Assembly: GCA_023249205.1 (NCBI GenBank)
Contig: JAHFDC010000026.1
Location: forward strand, 1 to 7,739
Direction of reading: 5' to 3'
Source of the DNA: Candidatus Methylomirabilota bacterium
Lineage (GTDB): Bacteria; Methylomirabilota; Methylomirabilia; Methylomirabilales; JACPAU01
DNA: 7,739 nt
Shown: one piece after another, positions 1 through 5,387 of the stretch
How positions within the stretch are numbered: the stretch's first letter is position 1
Layout: each line of letters starts with the position of its first letter
Notes under the pieces: generated by a model
What the model was told of the DNA's origin: nothing
What the model saw: the letters and a program-made list of their open reading frames with translations, nothing else
Databases searched by the model: none
Program-made: the position numbers and the translations under genes

Positions 1-2
1 TC

Positions 3-155
3 CGCCTGACCGTGAGCGCCGGCGTGGGGGTGTACCCCGGTCCCGACGTCCGAACGGCCGAAGATCTCCTCGAGCAGACAGATCGCGCCCTGTGCCGCGC
101 CAAGGCAGCCCCCAAAGGGGCGGCCGCCCTGGCGAGCCCGGCCCCCTCCCCCTGA
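3..155 (+). CDS. C-terminal end of a GGDEF-domain (diguanylate cyclase-like) protein, 5' truncated by the window
   Basis: Reading from base 3 to the TGA at 153-155 gives 50 residues beginning RLTVSAGVGVYPG and continuing through TAEDLLEQTDRALCRAKAA. This is the usual end of a GGDEF domain: a beta strand of the type 'TVSxGVAxYP', then an acidic helix 'A-x-x-LLxxADxALYxAK'. GGDEF domains make cyclic di-GMP from two GTP, or act as degenerate GTP/c-di-GMP sensors. The GGDEF signature and the inhibitory RxxD site lie upstream of the window, so catalytic competence cannot be judged. The usual Tyr of 'ALYxAK' is Cys here (ALCRAK). The last 15 or so residues are an Ala/Pro-rich tail. The next gene begins 49 bases downstream on the same strand. 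Confidence 0.75.
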   Translation, partial: RLTVSAGVGVYPGPDVRTAEDLLEQTDRALCRAKAAPKGAAALASPAPSP

Positions 156-165
156 TCGCCCACCC

Positions 166-195
166 TTGATCTGACGCGAAGCACTGGGATACCCT
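166..195 (+). promoter_or_regulatory. weak candidate promoter for the HAD phosphatase gene, possibly giving a leaderless transcript
   Basis: A -35-like TTGATC (166-171) is followed after 18 bases by a -10-like TACCCT (190-195), which keeps the T, A and final T of TATAAT. Transcription would start near 202-205, at or just before the ATG at 205. This fits the absence of a purine-rich ribosome binding site before that ATG. The match to consensus is modest and the region could also be read through from the upstream gene. Confidence 0.3.
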
Positions 196-204
196 ACCGG
201 CGCG

Positions 205-951
205 ATGATCCAGCCGCCCCGCGCCACGCGCACGACGCCGTCCAGTCCCGAGGGCATCCCGGCCCGGATCCTTCTCTTCGACCTGGACGGGACCCTTGTG
301 CTCACGGGCGGAGCCGGGGTGCGGGCCCTGGATCGGGCCTTCCAGGACCTGTACGGGCTGAAGGATGCGGGGCGGAGCGTCCCGTTCGCCGGCCGGACCG
401 ACCTCGGGATCATCCGGGACATCGTGGAGGGGAAACTGCGCCGGCCGCTGGCGGCGGAGGACGCGGCGGCGATCTGCGAGCGGTACCTTCACTACCTGGA
501 GGAGGAGGTGGAGCGATCAGCCACCTACCGGGTGCTCCCGGGGGTGCCCGCGCTCCTCACGCTTCTCACGTCGCGGCCGGACTGCCTGCTGGGCCTGGGG
601 ACGGGGAACCTGGAAGCGGGGGCCAGGATCAAGCTGGCCCGCGCCGACTTGAACCGGTACTTCACCTTCGGCGGCTTCGGCTCCGACGCCGAAGACCGGG
701 TCGAAGTCCTCCGCTGCGCCGTGGCGCGGGGGGAGGCGCGGCGGGCGCACAGCGGGGCGGACGGGCCGGCGCGGGTCTTCGTGATCGGGGACACGCCCCT
801 GGACGTGGAGAGTGGCAGGGCGCTGGGCGCCCTGACCGTGGCGGTGGCAACCGGAGTGGTAAGCGCGGAGGCCCTGGAGCGTGCAGGGCCGGATCACCTG
901 CTGGCCGACCTCACCGACCCGGAGACGTTCCTGCGGATCCTGGACGGGTGA
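205..951 (+). CDS. HAD-superfamily phosphatase, phosphoglycolate phosphatase-like
   Basis: This 248-residue protein has the haloacid dehalogenase hydrolase motifs in order. Motif I is FDLDGTL (nucleophile Asp26, general acid Asp28). A helical cap of subfamily I type follows, about residues 35-115. Motif II is GLGTGN (Thr133), motif III probably Lys143 in ARIKLARADL, and motif IV is VIGDTPLDV (Asp196 and Asp200 for Mg2+). Family members are cytoplasmic Mg2+-dependent phosphatases acting on small metabolites; phosphoglycolate phosphatase and PpaX are nearest in style, but the substrate cannot be read from sequence. The ATG at 205 is the only plausible start ahead of motif I. It has no Shine-Dalgarno, and the first 20 residues are a Pro/Thr/Arg-rich extension absent from most relatives. 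The stop lies 3 bases from that of a minus-strand small ORF. Confidence 0.9.
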   Translation: MIQPPRATRTTPSSPEGIPARILLFDLDGTLVLTGGAGVRALDRAFQDLYGLKDAGRSVPFAGRTDLGIIRDIVEGKLRRPLAAEDAAAICERYLHYLEEEVERSATYRVLPGVPALLTLLTSRPDCLLGLGTGNLEAGARIKLARADLNRYFTFGGFGSDAEDRVEVLRCAVARGEARRAHSGADGPARVFVIGDTPLDVESGRALGALTVAVATGVVSAEALERAGPDHLLADLTDPETFLRILDG

Positions 952-954
952 GGG

Positions 955-1041
955 CTAATCCCGCTCGGCGCTCCGGTAGGCGAGGAATACCACGCCGGCA
1001 ATGCAGAGGAGCCAGAAGAGCAGGAAGACGATGAGTTGCAC
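955..1041 (-). CDS. small single-pass membrane protein, 28 residues, unassigned
   Basis: On the minus strand a GTG at 1041 opens 28 codons ending with TAG at 955-957. The Shine-Dalgarno GGAGG (complement of 1048-1052) lies 6 bases before the GTG. The product starts VQLIVFLLFWLLCIAG and ends with the polar tail YRSAERD. It is therefore one hydrophobic span of about 18 residues (3-20) followed by a charged C-terminus, an N-out/C-in arrangement by the positive-inside rule. Its stop converges on the HAD gene with 3 bases between, and it is divergent from the LysE-type exporter 86 bases away. Similar tiny proteins serve as accessory subunits of transporters and respiratory complexes, but I recognise no family. 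Evidence for it is the coincidence of a strong ribosome binding site, correct spacing and a clean transmembrane pattern. Chance cannot be excluded at this length. Confidence 0.5.
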   Translation of the reverse strand: MQLIVFLLFWLLCIAGVVFLAYRSAERD

Positions 1042-1127
1042 CGTGACGCCTCCGGGGTCCCCGGGCCCGGTAGCAGCCCGCCCCAGGCTTCAATGAGGCC
1101 GTCAACCCAATAGAGGGTGGAGGGGAC

Positions 1128-1760
1128 GTGGAGGTTCTCGGGACCGCCTACCTCCTGGGTCTCTCGGTCGCCGCAGTCCTCGGGCCGATCAACCTCCTGG
1201 CGATCCGGACGGGGCTCCAACGAGGGTTCCGGGCAGCCTTCCTGGTCGGGCTCGGAGCCACCGCCGCGGATGGCCTCTATACCCTGCTGGCCGCGCTCGG
1301 GGCTGCAGCGATCGTGGGGAGGACCGGTGTCCGAATCCCCCTCTGGCTGCTGGGCTCCGGCGTCCTCGCCTACCTGGGGGGCTCGGGCCTCCTCCGGAGC
1401 CTGCGCGGGCCGATCCGCCTCGAAGGCCAGCCAGCGGCGGGCGGCGCCTGGGGTGTCTTCCTCGGCGCGTTTGCCGCCACCCTCGGCAACCCGATGACGG
1501 TGGCATCCTGGGCGGCGGTCTTCGGCGGACTCTACGCCGGGATGGTGGAGAGGGTAACGACAGGCCTCACCGTCCGCCTGGTGGCAGGCGTGGCGGCCGG
1601 CACATTCACCTGGTTCACAGCCCTCGCGGCTCTCCTCCGGGCCGCCCGGCGGCTCGTCAGCCCCGCGGCCCTGCGCGCGATCTCGATCGCTTCCAGCGCC
1701 GCCCTGCTGGCCTTTGCCGCCTGGTTCGGCTGGCAGGCCCTCCGCGCGCTGACCGGCTAA
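1128..1760 (+). CDS. LysE/RhtB-family amino-acid or metabolite exporter
   Basis: The 210-residue product is almost entirely hydrophobic, with about six membrane segments (roughly 5-23, 38-60, 70-91, 107-135, 150-171, 184-206). It carries LysE/RhtB-family signatures: GPINLLAIRTGLQRGFRAAF (residues 19-38), then a membrane Asp48 in GATAADGLY, and LGNPMTVASW (119-128) where relatives have 'NPKxxLFW'. Family members export amino acids or related small metabolites across the inner membrane by proton-coupled antiport. Length agrees with the family (about 200-215). The substrate cannot be told from sequence. The GTG at 1128 is chosen because the family motif begins soon after and no ATG lies upstream in frame; the purine run GGAGGGG at 1119-1125 is rather close to it, and AGAGGG at 1112-1117 is an alternative. 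The gene converges with the CBS gene, 22 bases apart. Confidence 0.88.
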   Translation: MEVLGTAYLLGLSVAAVLGPINLLAIRTGLQRGFRAAFLVGLGATAADGLYTLLAALGAAAIVGRTGVRIPLWLLGSGVLAYLGGSGLLRSLRGPIRLEGQPAAGGAWGVFLGAFAATLGNPMTVASWAAVFGGLYAGMVERVTTGLTVRLVAGVAAGTFTWFTALAALLRAARRLVSPAALRAISIASSAALLAFAAWFGWQALRALTG

Positions 1761-1782
1761 CCCCTCCCCCGGGCCGGCCGTA

Positions 1783-2184
1783 CTAAAAGGTTGGACCCCA
1801 GCCTCGCTCCTCCACCGCAGCAAAAATGTCGGTGTCGCTCACGATCCCTACGATCTCGGTCCCCTCCACCACCAGGAGCCGCCGGATGTCCTTCTCCAGC
1901 ATCAGCGCGGAGCACTCCCGCAACGGCGTGCTCGCGGCAACGGTGATGACGGGGCTGGACATCAGGTCGGCCACGCGGAGTTTCTCCGGGTCCTTCCCGG
2001 GCGCGACCACCTTGGAGAGAACATCTCGCTTCGTCATGATGCCGTAGGGGCGGCCCGGACCCTGGGGCTCCACCAGGATGCTGGAGATCCCGCGCTCGTG
2101 CATCCGGTGGATCGCCTCCGCTACCGTCGCCGTCGCGGGGATGCGGGCCACCGGCTTCTTCATCACGCTTGCCACCGTGTACAT
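1783..2184 (-). CDS. two-CBS-domain protein, putative adenine-nucleotide sensor
   Basis: From the ATG at 2184 the product has 133 residues made of two tandem CBS motifs. The first is about residues 3-60, with VASVMKKPV and GIMTKRDVL; the second is about 70-125, with VADLMSSPV and GIVSDTDIF. Both repeats keep the 'G-h-x-(T/S)-x-x-D' ligand signature (Thr51/Asp54, Ser116/Asp119), which in this superfamily binds AMP, ATP or SAM. It has no catalytic domain, so it is a stand-alone CBS pair. These usually act as regulators of partner enzymes or channels. An in-frame GTG upstream at 2307 would add 41 Gly/Arg-rich residues and overlap the preceding gene. The ATG has a G-rich ribosome binding site (GGGGGG, 6 bases before it) and follows the preceding stop by 29 bases, so it is preferred. 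It is the last gene of a three-gene minus-strand cluster. Confidence 0.88.
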   Translation of the reverse strand: MYTVASVMKKPVARIPATATVAEAIHRMHERGISSILVEPQGPGRPYGIMTKRDVLSKVVAPGKDPEKLRVADLMSSPVITVAASTPLRECSALMLEKDIRRLLVVEGTEIVGIVSDTDIFAAVEERGWGPTF

Positions 2185-2213
2185 CCCGGTCCCCCCCGCC
2201 CCGCGCCGGCCCG

Positions 2214-2489
2214 CTAGGACTTCCGGCGAGCCACCTCGAGGACACCTCGGGCGGCGCCGAACAGCCTCCGCTGCACCTCCTGCAGGACACCCTGCACCTG
2301 CTCCCACTGCTCCGTCGCCTTCGTGACCGCCCGGACCGCCTCCTCCACGAGGGCGACCACCTCCTCGGGCGGAGCGCCCCGGGCTTTCAGGGCCTCCGCC
2401 CGCTGGATGAGTGCCTCCGCCTGATCCTCGAAGTCGGTGACGGCGATCCCGAATACCTTCAGGAGCTTTCGGGTCGCCTCCGATGCCAC
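2214..2489 (-). CDS. small helical protein of unknown function, weakly phasin-like
   Basis: A GTG at 2489 preceded by GGGGGG (6 bases upstream) gives 91 residues. The protein is soluble and almost wholly helical. An N-terminal helix (about 3-35, with FEDQAEALIQRAEALKARG) leads to a PPEE turn at 40-43. A long amphipathic helix follows (44-88), including TKATEQWEQVQGVLQEVQRR. Heptad-like hydrophobic spacing and Gln/Glu-rich helices suggest a coiled coil or helical bundle. The general look recalls phasin-like granule-associated proteins, but that is an impression and not a motif match. No cysteine, membrane segment or signal peptide is seen. It lies 16 bases after the stop of the preceding coiled-coil gene and 29 bases before the CBS gene, so the three are probably co-transcribed. 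Confidence 0.7.
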   Translation of the reverse strand: MASEATRKLLKVFGIAVTDFEDQAEALIQRAEALKARGAPPEEVVALVEEAVRAVTKATEQWEQVQGVLQEVQRRLFGAARGVLEVARRKS

Positions 2490-2505
2490 ACCCGTCCCCC
2501 CCTTA

Positions 2506-2808
2506 CTAGCCGAGCGCCCCAGGCCTGAACATGGATGCCAGGAGTCCCCGCAGGAGCGTGGCCCGCTCCTTGAGCGTCCGCAGCTGCAGGAGGCGCTCCT
2601 GAAGCTGCTGCTCCGTGTCGTCCGCCTCCTTCAGGAACCCGGCGAAGGCTTCCTCCCCCTCCCGGTAGAGTTGGGCCTGCAGCTGACCGATCCGGTCAAG
2701 GAGGTCTTGGGCCGGGATGGCGTGATCATCCGCCATGGACCGCACTTCGTGATGAAACCGCTCGATGAGTGCCAGAGGCGTCCCCGCAAGCGTCTCCAGT
2801 CGCTCCAT
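2506..2808 (-). CDS. coiled-coil protein of unknown function
   Basis: The ATG at 2808 gives 100 residues, MERLETLAGTPLALIERFHH onwards. A GTG 18 bases upstream is in frame, but it falls in the purine-rich GGAGGAGGGGGAG that serves the ATG as ribosome binding site, so the ATG is preferred. The protein is nearly all helix: an N-terminal helix (about 9-28) with HHEVRSMADDH, then a long Gln/Glu/Leu-rich stretch (about 33-92) including DTEQQLQERLLQLRTLKERA, typical of an antiparallel coiled coil. The arrangement resembles small chaperones or structural coiled-coil proteins such as FlgN-like folds, but no family is recognised. It is first in the minus-strand cluster, 252 bases downstream of tatA, and no clear promoter was found just upstream. 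Confidence 0.7.
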   Translation of the reverse strand: MERLETLAGTPLALIERFHHEVRSMADDHAIPAQDLLDRIGQLQAQLYREGEEAFAGFLKEADDTEQQLQERLLQLRTLKERATLLRGLLASMFRPGALG

Positions 2809-2915
2809 CTCCCCCTCCTCCTCCACCTCTCCCCTCCCCCACCACTTCTGCGCGCGTCCCGGACGGGGCGCTGCCTGCCGCCCGGGTTCCTATTCGGGGA
2901 CCTCCTGAGCCCCAC

Positions 2916-2950
2916 CCGGCCCGTCTAGGGCCGGTTTCTTGTTGTGTTTT
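2916..2950 (+). terminator. intrinsic-terminator-like hairpin with T-rich tail, reading on the plus strand
   Basis: CCGGCCC (2916-2922) and GGGCCGG (2928-2934) form a perfect 7-base-pair G+C stem around the 5-base loop GTCTA. It is followed by 2935-2950, where 12 of 16 bases are T. This is the usual form of a Rho-independent terminator for transcription moving rightwards. On the minus strand the bases after the stem are G-rich with no T tract, so it should not stop tatA transcription. No convincing plus-strand gene lies upstream; it may stop antisense or read-through transcription. Confidence 0.6.
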
Positions 2951-3060
2951 CCCCACCTCATCCCCCGCCGCGAGCCAGCGAGTTTCGCGGGCGGACCCGC
3001 GCGAGGGGTCCCCGCAGAAGACGTTCTGTGTGCCCCCAGAGAAGGCACGCTTCTTCGCGG

Positions 3061-3339
3061 TCACGCGCCCGCGCCCTTCTCGGGAGGGCGGACCGCCTTC
3101 CCGCAGTGGGGGCAGAAGGCGGCGTCGGCGGCGTGGGACTTGCCGCAGGCGGGGCAGAAGGGCCCGCCGGCCTTGGAGGGCTCCCCGCGCGGCAACTCCT
3201 CCTTGGTCTCCATCGCGCCCTTGAAGCCCCGGATGGCCTTCCCGAGAGAACTCCCGATCTCGGGGAGCTTGGACGCCCCGAACACCAGAAGCCCGATGAC
3301 GAGGATCACCAGGAGCTCGGGCATCCCCAGGCCGAACAT
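3061..3339 (-). CDS. tatA: Sec-independent translocase subunit TatA/TatE family with C-terminal zinc ribbon
   Basis: The 92-residue product begins like TatA. A short membrane helix contains [20 protein letters not shown] (residues 5-24), followed by the hinge and amphipathic helix [20 protein letters not shown] (24-43). In TatA the conserved Glu (Glu8 here), the FG pair (Phe20-Gly21) and the LP pair are important for oligomerisation and export of folded, twin-arginine-signal proteins. Instead of the usual acidic, disordered tail, residues 61-83 form a four-cysteine zinc ribbon: Cys62-x2-Cys65-x10-Cys76-x2-Cys79, each pair followed by Gly-Lys, as in zinc_ribbon_2-type domains. The TatA C-terminus is cytoplasmic, so the ribbon should face the cytoplasm. 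The ATG at 3339 has an excellent AGGAGGT site 4 bases upstream. No tatC or tatB is in the window. TatA identity is near certain; the ribbon is seen directly, its role is unknown. Confidence 0.93.
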   Translation of the reverse strand: MFGLGMPELLVILVIGLLVFGASKLPEIGSSLGKAIRGFKGAMETKEELPRGEPSKAGGPFCPACGKSHAADAAFCPHCGKAVRPPEKGAGA

Positions 3340-3362
3340 GCCACCTCCTGAGCCCGCGCGAT

Positions 3363-3387
3363 CGGGCGGCCCATTATACCCCGCCCG
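3363..3387. promoter_or_regulatory. inverted repeat enclosing the tatA -10 box, candidate operator
   Basis: CGGGCGG (3363-3369) and CCGCCCG (3381-3387) are perfect reverse complements separated by 11 bases. Those 11 bases contain ATTATA (3373-3378), the minus-strand TATAAT of the tatA promoter, almost exactly at the centre of symmetry. A dimeric repressor bound here would block the promoter. In such G+C-rich sequence a 7-base dyad can arise by chance, so the role is inference. Confidence 0.35.
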
Positions 3388-3400
3388 TCCAGGCGGTCAC
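3373..3400 (-). promoter_or_regulatory. sigma70-type promoter for tatA
   Basis: On the minus strand GTGACC (complement of 3395-3400, four of six matching TTGACA) is followed after 16 bases by a perfect TATAAT (complement of 3373-3378). The predicted start is near 3366, giving a leader of about 27 bases before the tatA ATG at 3339, which includes its AGGAGGT site. The perfect -10 in such G+C-rich DNA makes this convincing. Confidence 0.65.
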
Positions 3401-3485
3401 ACCCCCGTGTCGGCTTGTCAAGGCAGGACTGCGAAAGGTCGCGCGTTCGGCTCTCCATATCAAAAGATGCTGGGCTGCGCAAGGG

Positions 3486-3504
3486 GAGTTCCCCCTTCGA
3501 ACTC
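3486..3504. promoter_or_regulatory. inverted repeat just upstream of the dehydrogenase -35 box, candidate regulator site
   Basis: GAGTTC (3486-3491) and GAACTC (3499-3504) are perfect reverse complements separated by 7 bases. The 19-base dyad ends 8 bases before the -35 hexamer at 3513, so its centre is about 53 bases before the expected start. That is a position typical of activator sites. An overlapping alternative hairpin, AAGGGG/CCCCTT (3481-3486, 3492-3497), competes with it. No regulator gene is in the window. Confidence 0.35.
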
Positions 3505-3512
3505 ACTTTTTT

Positions 3513-3541
3513 TTGACAGCCGCCGCGGCCTCGGGGATAAT
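3513..3541 (+). promoter_or_regulatory. strong sigma70-type promoter for the zinc dehydrogenase gene
   Basis: A perfect TTGACA (3513-3518) and GATAAT (3536-3541, five of six to consensus) are separated by the ideal 17 bases. A run of eight T (3507-3514) lies across the upstream edge of the -35, resembling an UP-like element. The start is expected near 3548, giving a leader of about 26 bases that carries GGAGG at 3563-3567. Confidence 0.8.
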
Positions 3542-3573
3542 CCGGCGACCCCCGACGAGCGAGGAGGTGAGCG

Positions 3574-4674
3574 GTGACCGGGAAGGCTGCGGTCTTCACC
3601 GAGGTGGGCCAGCCCTTCCAGTTCCGGGAGTACCCGCTGCCGGAGGTGGCCCCGGACGCCATGCTGATCCGCGTCACCATGGCGAACATCTGCGGTTCCG
3701 ACCTGCACTTCGTGCGGGGCGGCGGGCCGGGACTGAAGGGGGGCATCCCGCGGATCCTGGGCCACGAGATGGTGGGCGTGATCGAGCGCCTGGGGCGCGC
3801 GGTCAAGACCGACACTGTCGGGCAGCCCCTGAAGGAGGGGGACCGGGTCTGCTACGCCTACTACCGGCCCTGCGGTACCTGTCCCGCCTGCTGGCATGGC
3901 GTCCCGGGCTGCCCGCACCGCTACCGCCACTGGCTCGAGACCTCCTGTGAGGAGCCGCCGCACTTCCACGGCGCTTACGGGGAGTACTACTACCTCCGGG
4001 CCGGCCAGTGGGTGTACCGGATCCCCGACGCCCTCCCGGACCGGATCGTCTCCCCCGTCAACTGCGCCCTCGCCCAGATGGTGTATGCCCTGCACCAGAT
4101 CGGGGTCACCCTGGGCGATGCGGTCGTCATCCAGGGGGCGGGAGGGCTCGGGCTCTACGCCTGCGCGCTGGCCCGCGAGATGGGGGCGGGCGCGATCCTG
4201 GTCCTGGACCTCATGCCGGATCGCCTGGCCATGGCGCAGTCCTTCGGGGCCGACGCCACGCTCAACGTGGCCGGGATGGAGGCGCGGGATCGGATTGCCG
4301 CCGTCCGCGACCGGACCGGGGGCCACGGCGCGGACCTGGTTGTGGAGGTCACAGGCTCTCCCCAGGTCCTCGCCGAGGGGATCGAGATGACCCGCGTCGG
4401 CGGGCGCGTCCTCTGGATCGGCAACATCAATCTGGGGCAGCCCGGGACCGTGGACCCGGGGCAGGTGGTGCGCGGCTCCCGGACCATCCTGGGGCTGGTG
4501 GTGTACGAGCCCTGGGTGATCCCGCGGGCGCTCGGGTTCCTCCAGCGGACCGGCAACCGGTACCCCTTCGACCGGATCATCTCCCACACCTTTCCCCTCT
4601 CGGCCATCAACGAGGCTTTCGCCGTGGCGGCGGCGCGCAAGGCGCTCCGCATCTCGCTCCTCCCCGGCGCCTAG
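3574..4674 (+). CDS. zinc-dependent medium-chain alcohol dehydrogenase, NAD-type
   Basis: The 366-residue product is a complete medium-chain dehydrogenase. The N-terminal GroES-like domain carries likely catalytic-zinc ligands Cys40 (NICGSDLH) and His64-Glu65 (LGHEMVG), with Cys164 (SPVNCALAQ) as probable third ligand. Structural-zinc cysteines are Cys100, Cys103, Cys106 and Cys113 (one residue closer than in horse liver ADH). The Rossmann domain has GAGGLGLYA (188-196), and Asp212 in LVLDLMPDR at the end of the second strand favours NAD+ over NADP+. The enzyme should oxidise an alcohol or reduce a carbonyl in the cytoplasm; the substrate is not deducible. The GTG at 3574 is chosen for its GGAGG 6 bases upstream and the strong promoter close by. 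The gene opens the plus-strand run that continues with an acetyltransferase, 131 bases downstream. Confidence 0.92.
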   Translation: MTGKAAVFTEVGQPFQFREYPLPEVAPDAMLIRVTMANICGSDLHFVRGGGPGLKGGIPRILGHEMVGVIERLGRAVKTDTVGQPLKEGDRVCYAYYRPCGTCPACWHGVPGCPHRYRHWLETSCEEPPHFHGAYGEYYYLRAGQWVYRIPDALPDRIVSPVNCALAQMVYALHQIGVTLGDAVVIQGAGGLGLYACALAREMGAGAILVLDLMPDRLAMAQSFGADATLNVAGMEARDRIAAVRDRTGGHGADLVVEVTGSPQVLAEGIEMTRVGGRVLWIGNINLGQPGTVDPGQVVRGSRTILGLVVYEPWVIPRALGFLQRTGNRYPFDRIISHTFPLSAINEAFAVAAARKALRISLLPGA

Positions 4675-4684
4675 GCAAATCCGG

Positions 4685-4713
4685 TTGCCGCGCCCGCGGC
4701 CCCGTGGTATCTA
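4685..4713 (+). promoter_or_regulatory. weak candidate promoter for the GNAT gene
   Basis: TTGCCG (4685-4690) and TATCTA (4708-4713) are 17 bases apart, in the 131-base gap between the dehydrogenase stop and the acetyltransferase start. The -10 matches only its first three bases, so it is tentative. The leader to the ATG at 4806 would be about 85 bases. Confidence 0.28.
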
Positions 4714-4805
4714 TGGCTCACAGGCGCAGGGTGCCGCCGCGCGGGGATATGGGCCTCGCCGGCCGCATCGCGCCGGCGGTCCGGAGCGGGCCGCGGGAGG
4801 ATGCC

Positions 4806-5387
4806 ATGCTGCAGCACCTGCTGGAGGACCGGTACCCGCGGCCGATGACGCTGCGGGACGGGAGCGCCGTGACGGTCCGGCCCCTCGAGAAGGACGACAA
4901 GGAGGCCCTCCTCGCCTTCTTCCGGGCGGTCCCGGAGGAAGAGCGCCTCTTCTTGAAGGACGACGTGACCGACGAGTCGGTGATTGATTCCTGGGTGCGG
5001 GGCCTGGATTACGCCCAGGTCCTGCCGCTCGTGGCCGAGGCGGGCGACCGGATCGTGGGGGATGCCACCCTGCACCAGCAGAAGCGGGGCTGGATGAGCC
5101 ACGTGGGGAGGGTCCGGGTGGTCACCCACCCCGACTTCCGCCACAAGGGGCTGGCCAGCGGCCTGATCAAGGAACTGATCGAGGTCGCCCGGGACTCGGG
5201 CCTGGAGAAGCTGGACGCCGAGTTCATGTCGGCGCAGGTCGGGCCGATGCAGACCTTCACGCGCCTCGGCTTCTACAAGGTGGCCGCGCTTCCCCGCCAC
5301 GTCCGGGACCAGAAGGGAAGGGCCTACGATTTCATCGTGATGGTCTACGACCTGGTGCCGGACGAGGAGGCCTTCTCCGCCCAGTAG
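4806..5387 (+). CDS. GNAT-family N-acetyltransferase
   Basis: From the ATG at 4806 the product has 193 residues. An N-terminal strand TLRDGSAVTVRPLEKDD (about 15-31) is typical of GNAT proteins related to the acetyltransferase domain of Pat-type protein lysine acetyltransferases. The acetyl-CoA pyrophosphate-binding motif A is at VVTHPDFRHKGLASGLIKEL (about 102-121), with the R-x-x-G-x-A loop RHKGLA. A C-terminal strand FTRLGFYKVAAL matches motif B. The acceptor may be a protein lysine or a small amine and cannot be determined. GGGAGG (4795-4800) lies 5 bases before this ATG. In-frame ATGs at 4713 and 4749 would add Arg-rich residues without a ribosome binding site or family similarity, so they are not used. 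A ThyX-like gene starts 53 bases after the stop. Confidence 0.85.
   Translation: MLQHLLEDRYPRPMTLRDGSAVTVRPLEKDDKEALLAFFRAVPEEERLFLKDDVTDESVIDSWVRGLDYAQVLPLVAEAGDRIVGDATLHQQKRGWMSHVGRVRVVTHPDFRHKGLASGLIKELIEVARDSGLEKLDAEFMSAQVGPMQTFTRLGFYKVAALPRHVRDQKGRAYDFIVMVYDLVPDEEAFSAQ

Noticed and set aside
894..1823. Long minus-strand open frame of about 309 codons across the LysE-type gene
   Set aside because: It is the antisense shadow of a high-GC gene: low-complexity Gly/Arg/Pro/Glu composition, no domain, no ribosome binding site, and it conflicts with a clear membrane transporter.
2900..2912. A 13-base block ACCTCCTGAGCCC at 2900-2912 repeated at 3343-3355, where it includes the tatA ribosome binding site
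   Set aside because: No start codon follows at proper distance at the first copy, and 13 bases of Shine-Dalgarno-like sequence may recur by chance.
2437..2928. Plus-strand open frame of 163 codons ending inside the terminator loop
   Set aside because: It is antisense to two supported minus-strand genes and its composition is Leu/Pro/Arg shadow-like; its end in the hairpin loop is probably a coincidence.
3416..3421. Perfect minus-strand TTGACA upstream of tatA
   Set aside because: No -10-like hexamer lies 16-18 bases downstream; it is 51 bases from the TATAAT, so it is not the -35 of that promoter.
3460..4587. Minus-strand open frame of about 375 codons over the dehydrogenase
   Set aside because: Composition is Gly/Pro/Arg/His-rich without recognisable motifs; the plus-strand dehydrogenase has full zinc and NAD motifs.
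4674..4689. Hairpin GGCAA/TTGCC just after the dehydrogenase stop
   Set aside because: Only 5 base pairs and no T tract, so it is not credible as an intrinsic terminator.
4008..4805. N-terminal extension of the GNAT frame into the dehydrogenase gene, or use of in-frame ATGs at 4713 and 4749
   Set aside because: The added residues are low-complexity and overlap another gene; GGGAGG lies 5 bases before the ATG at 4806, where GNAT similarity begins.
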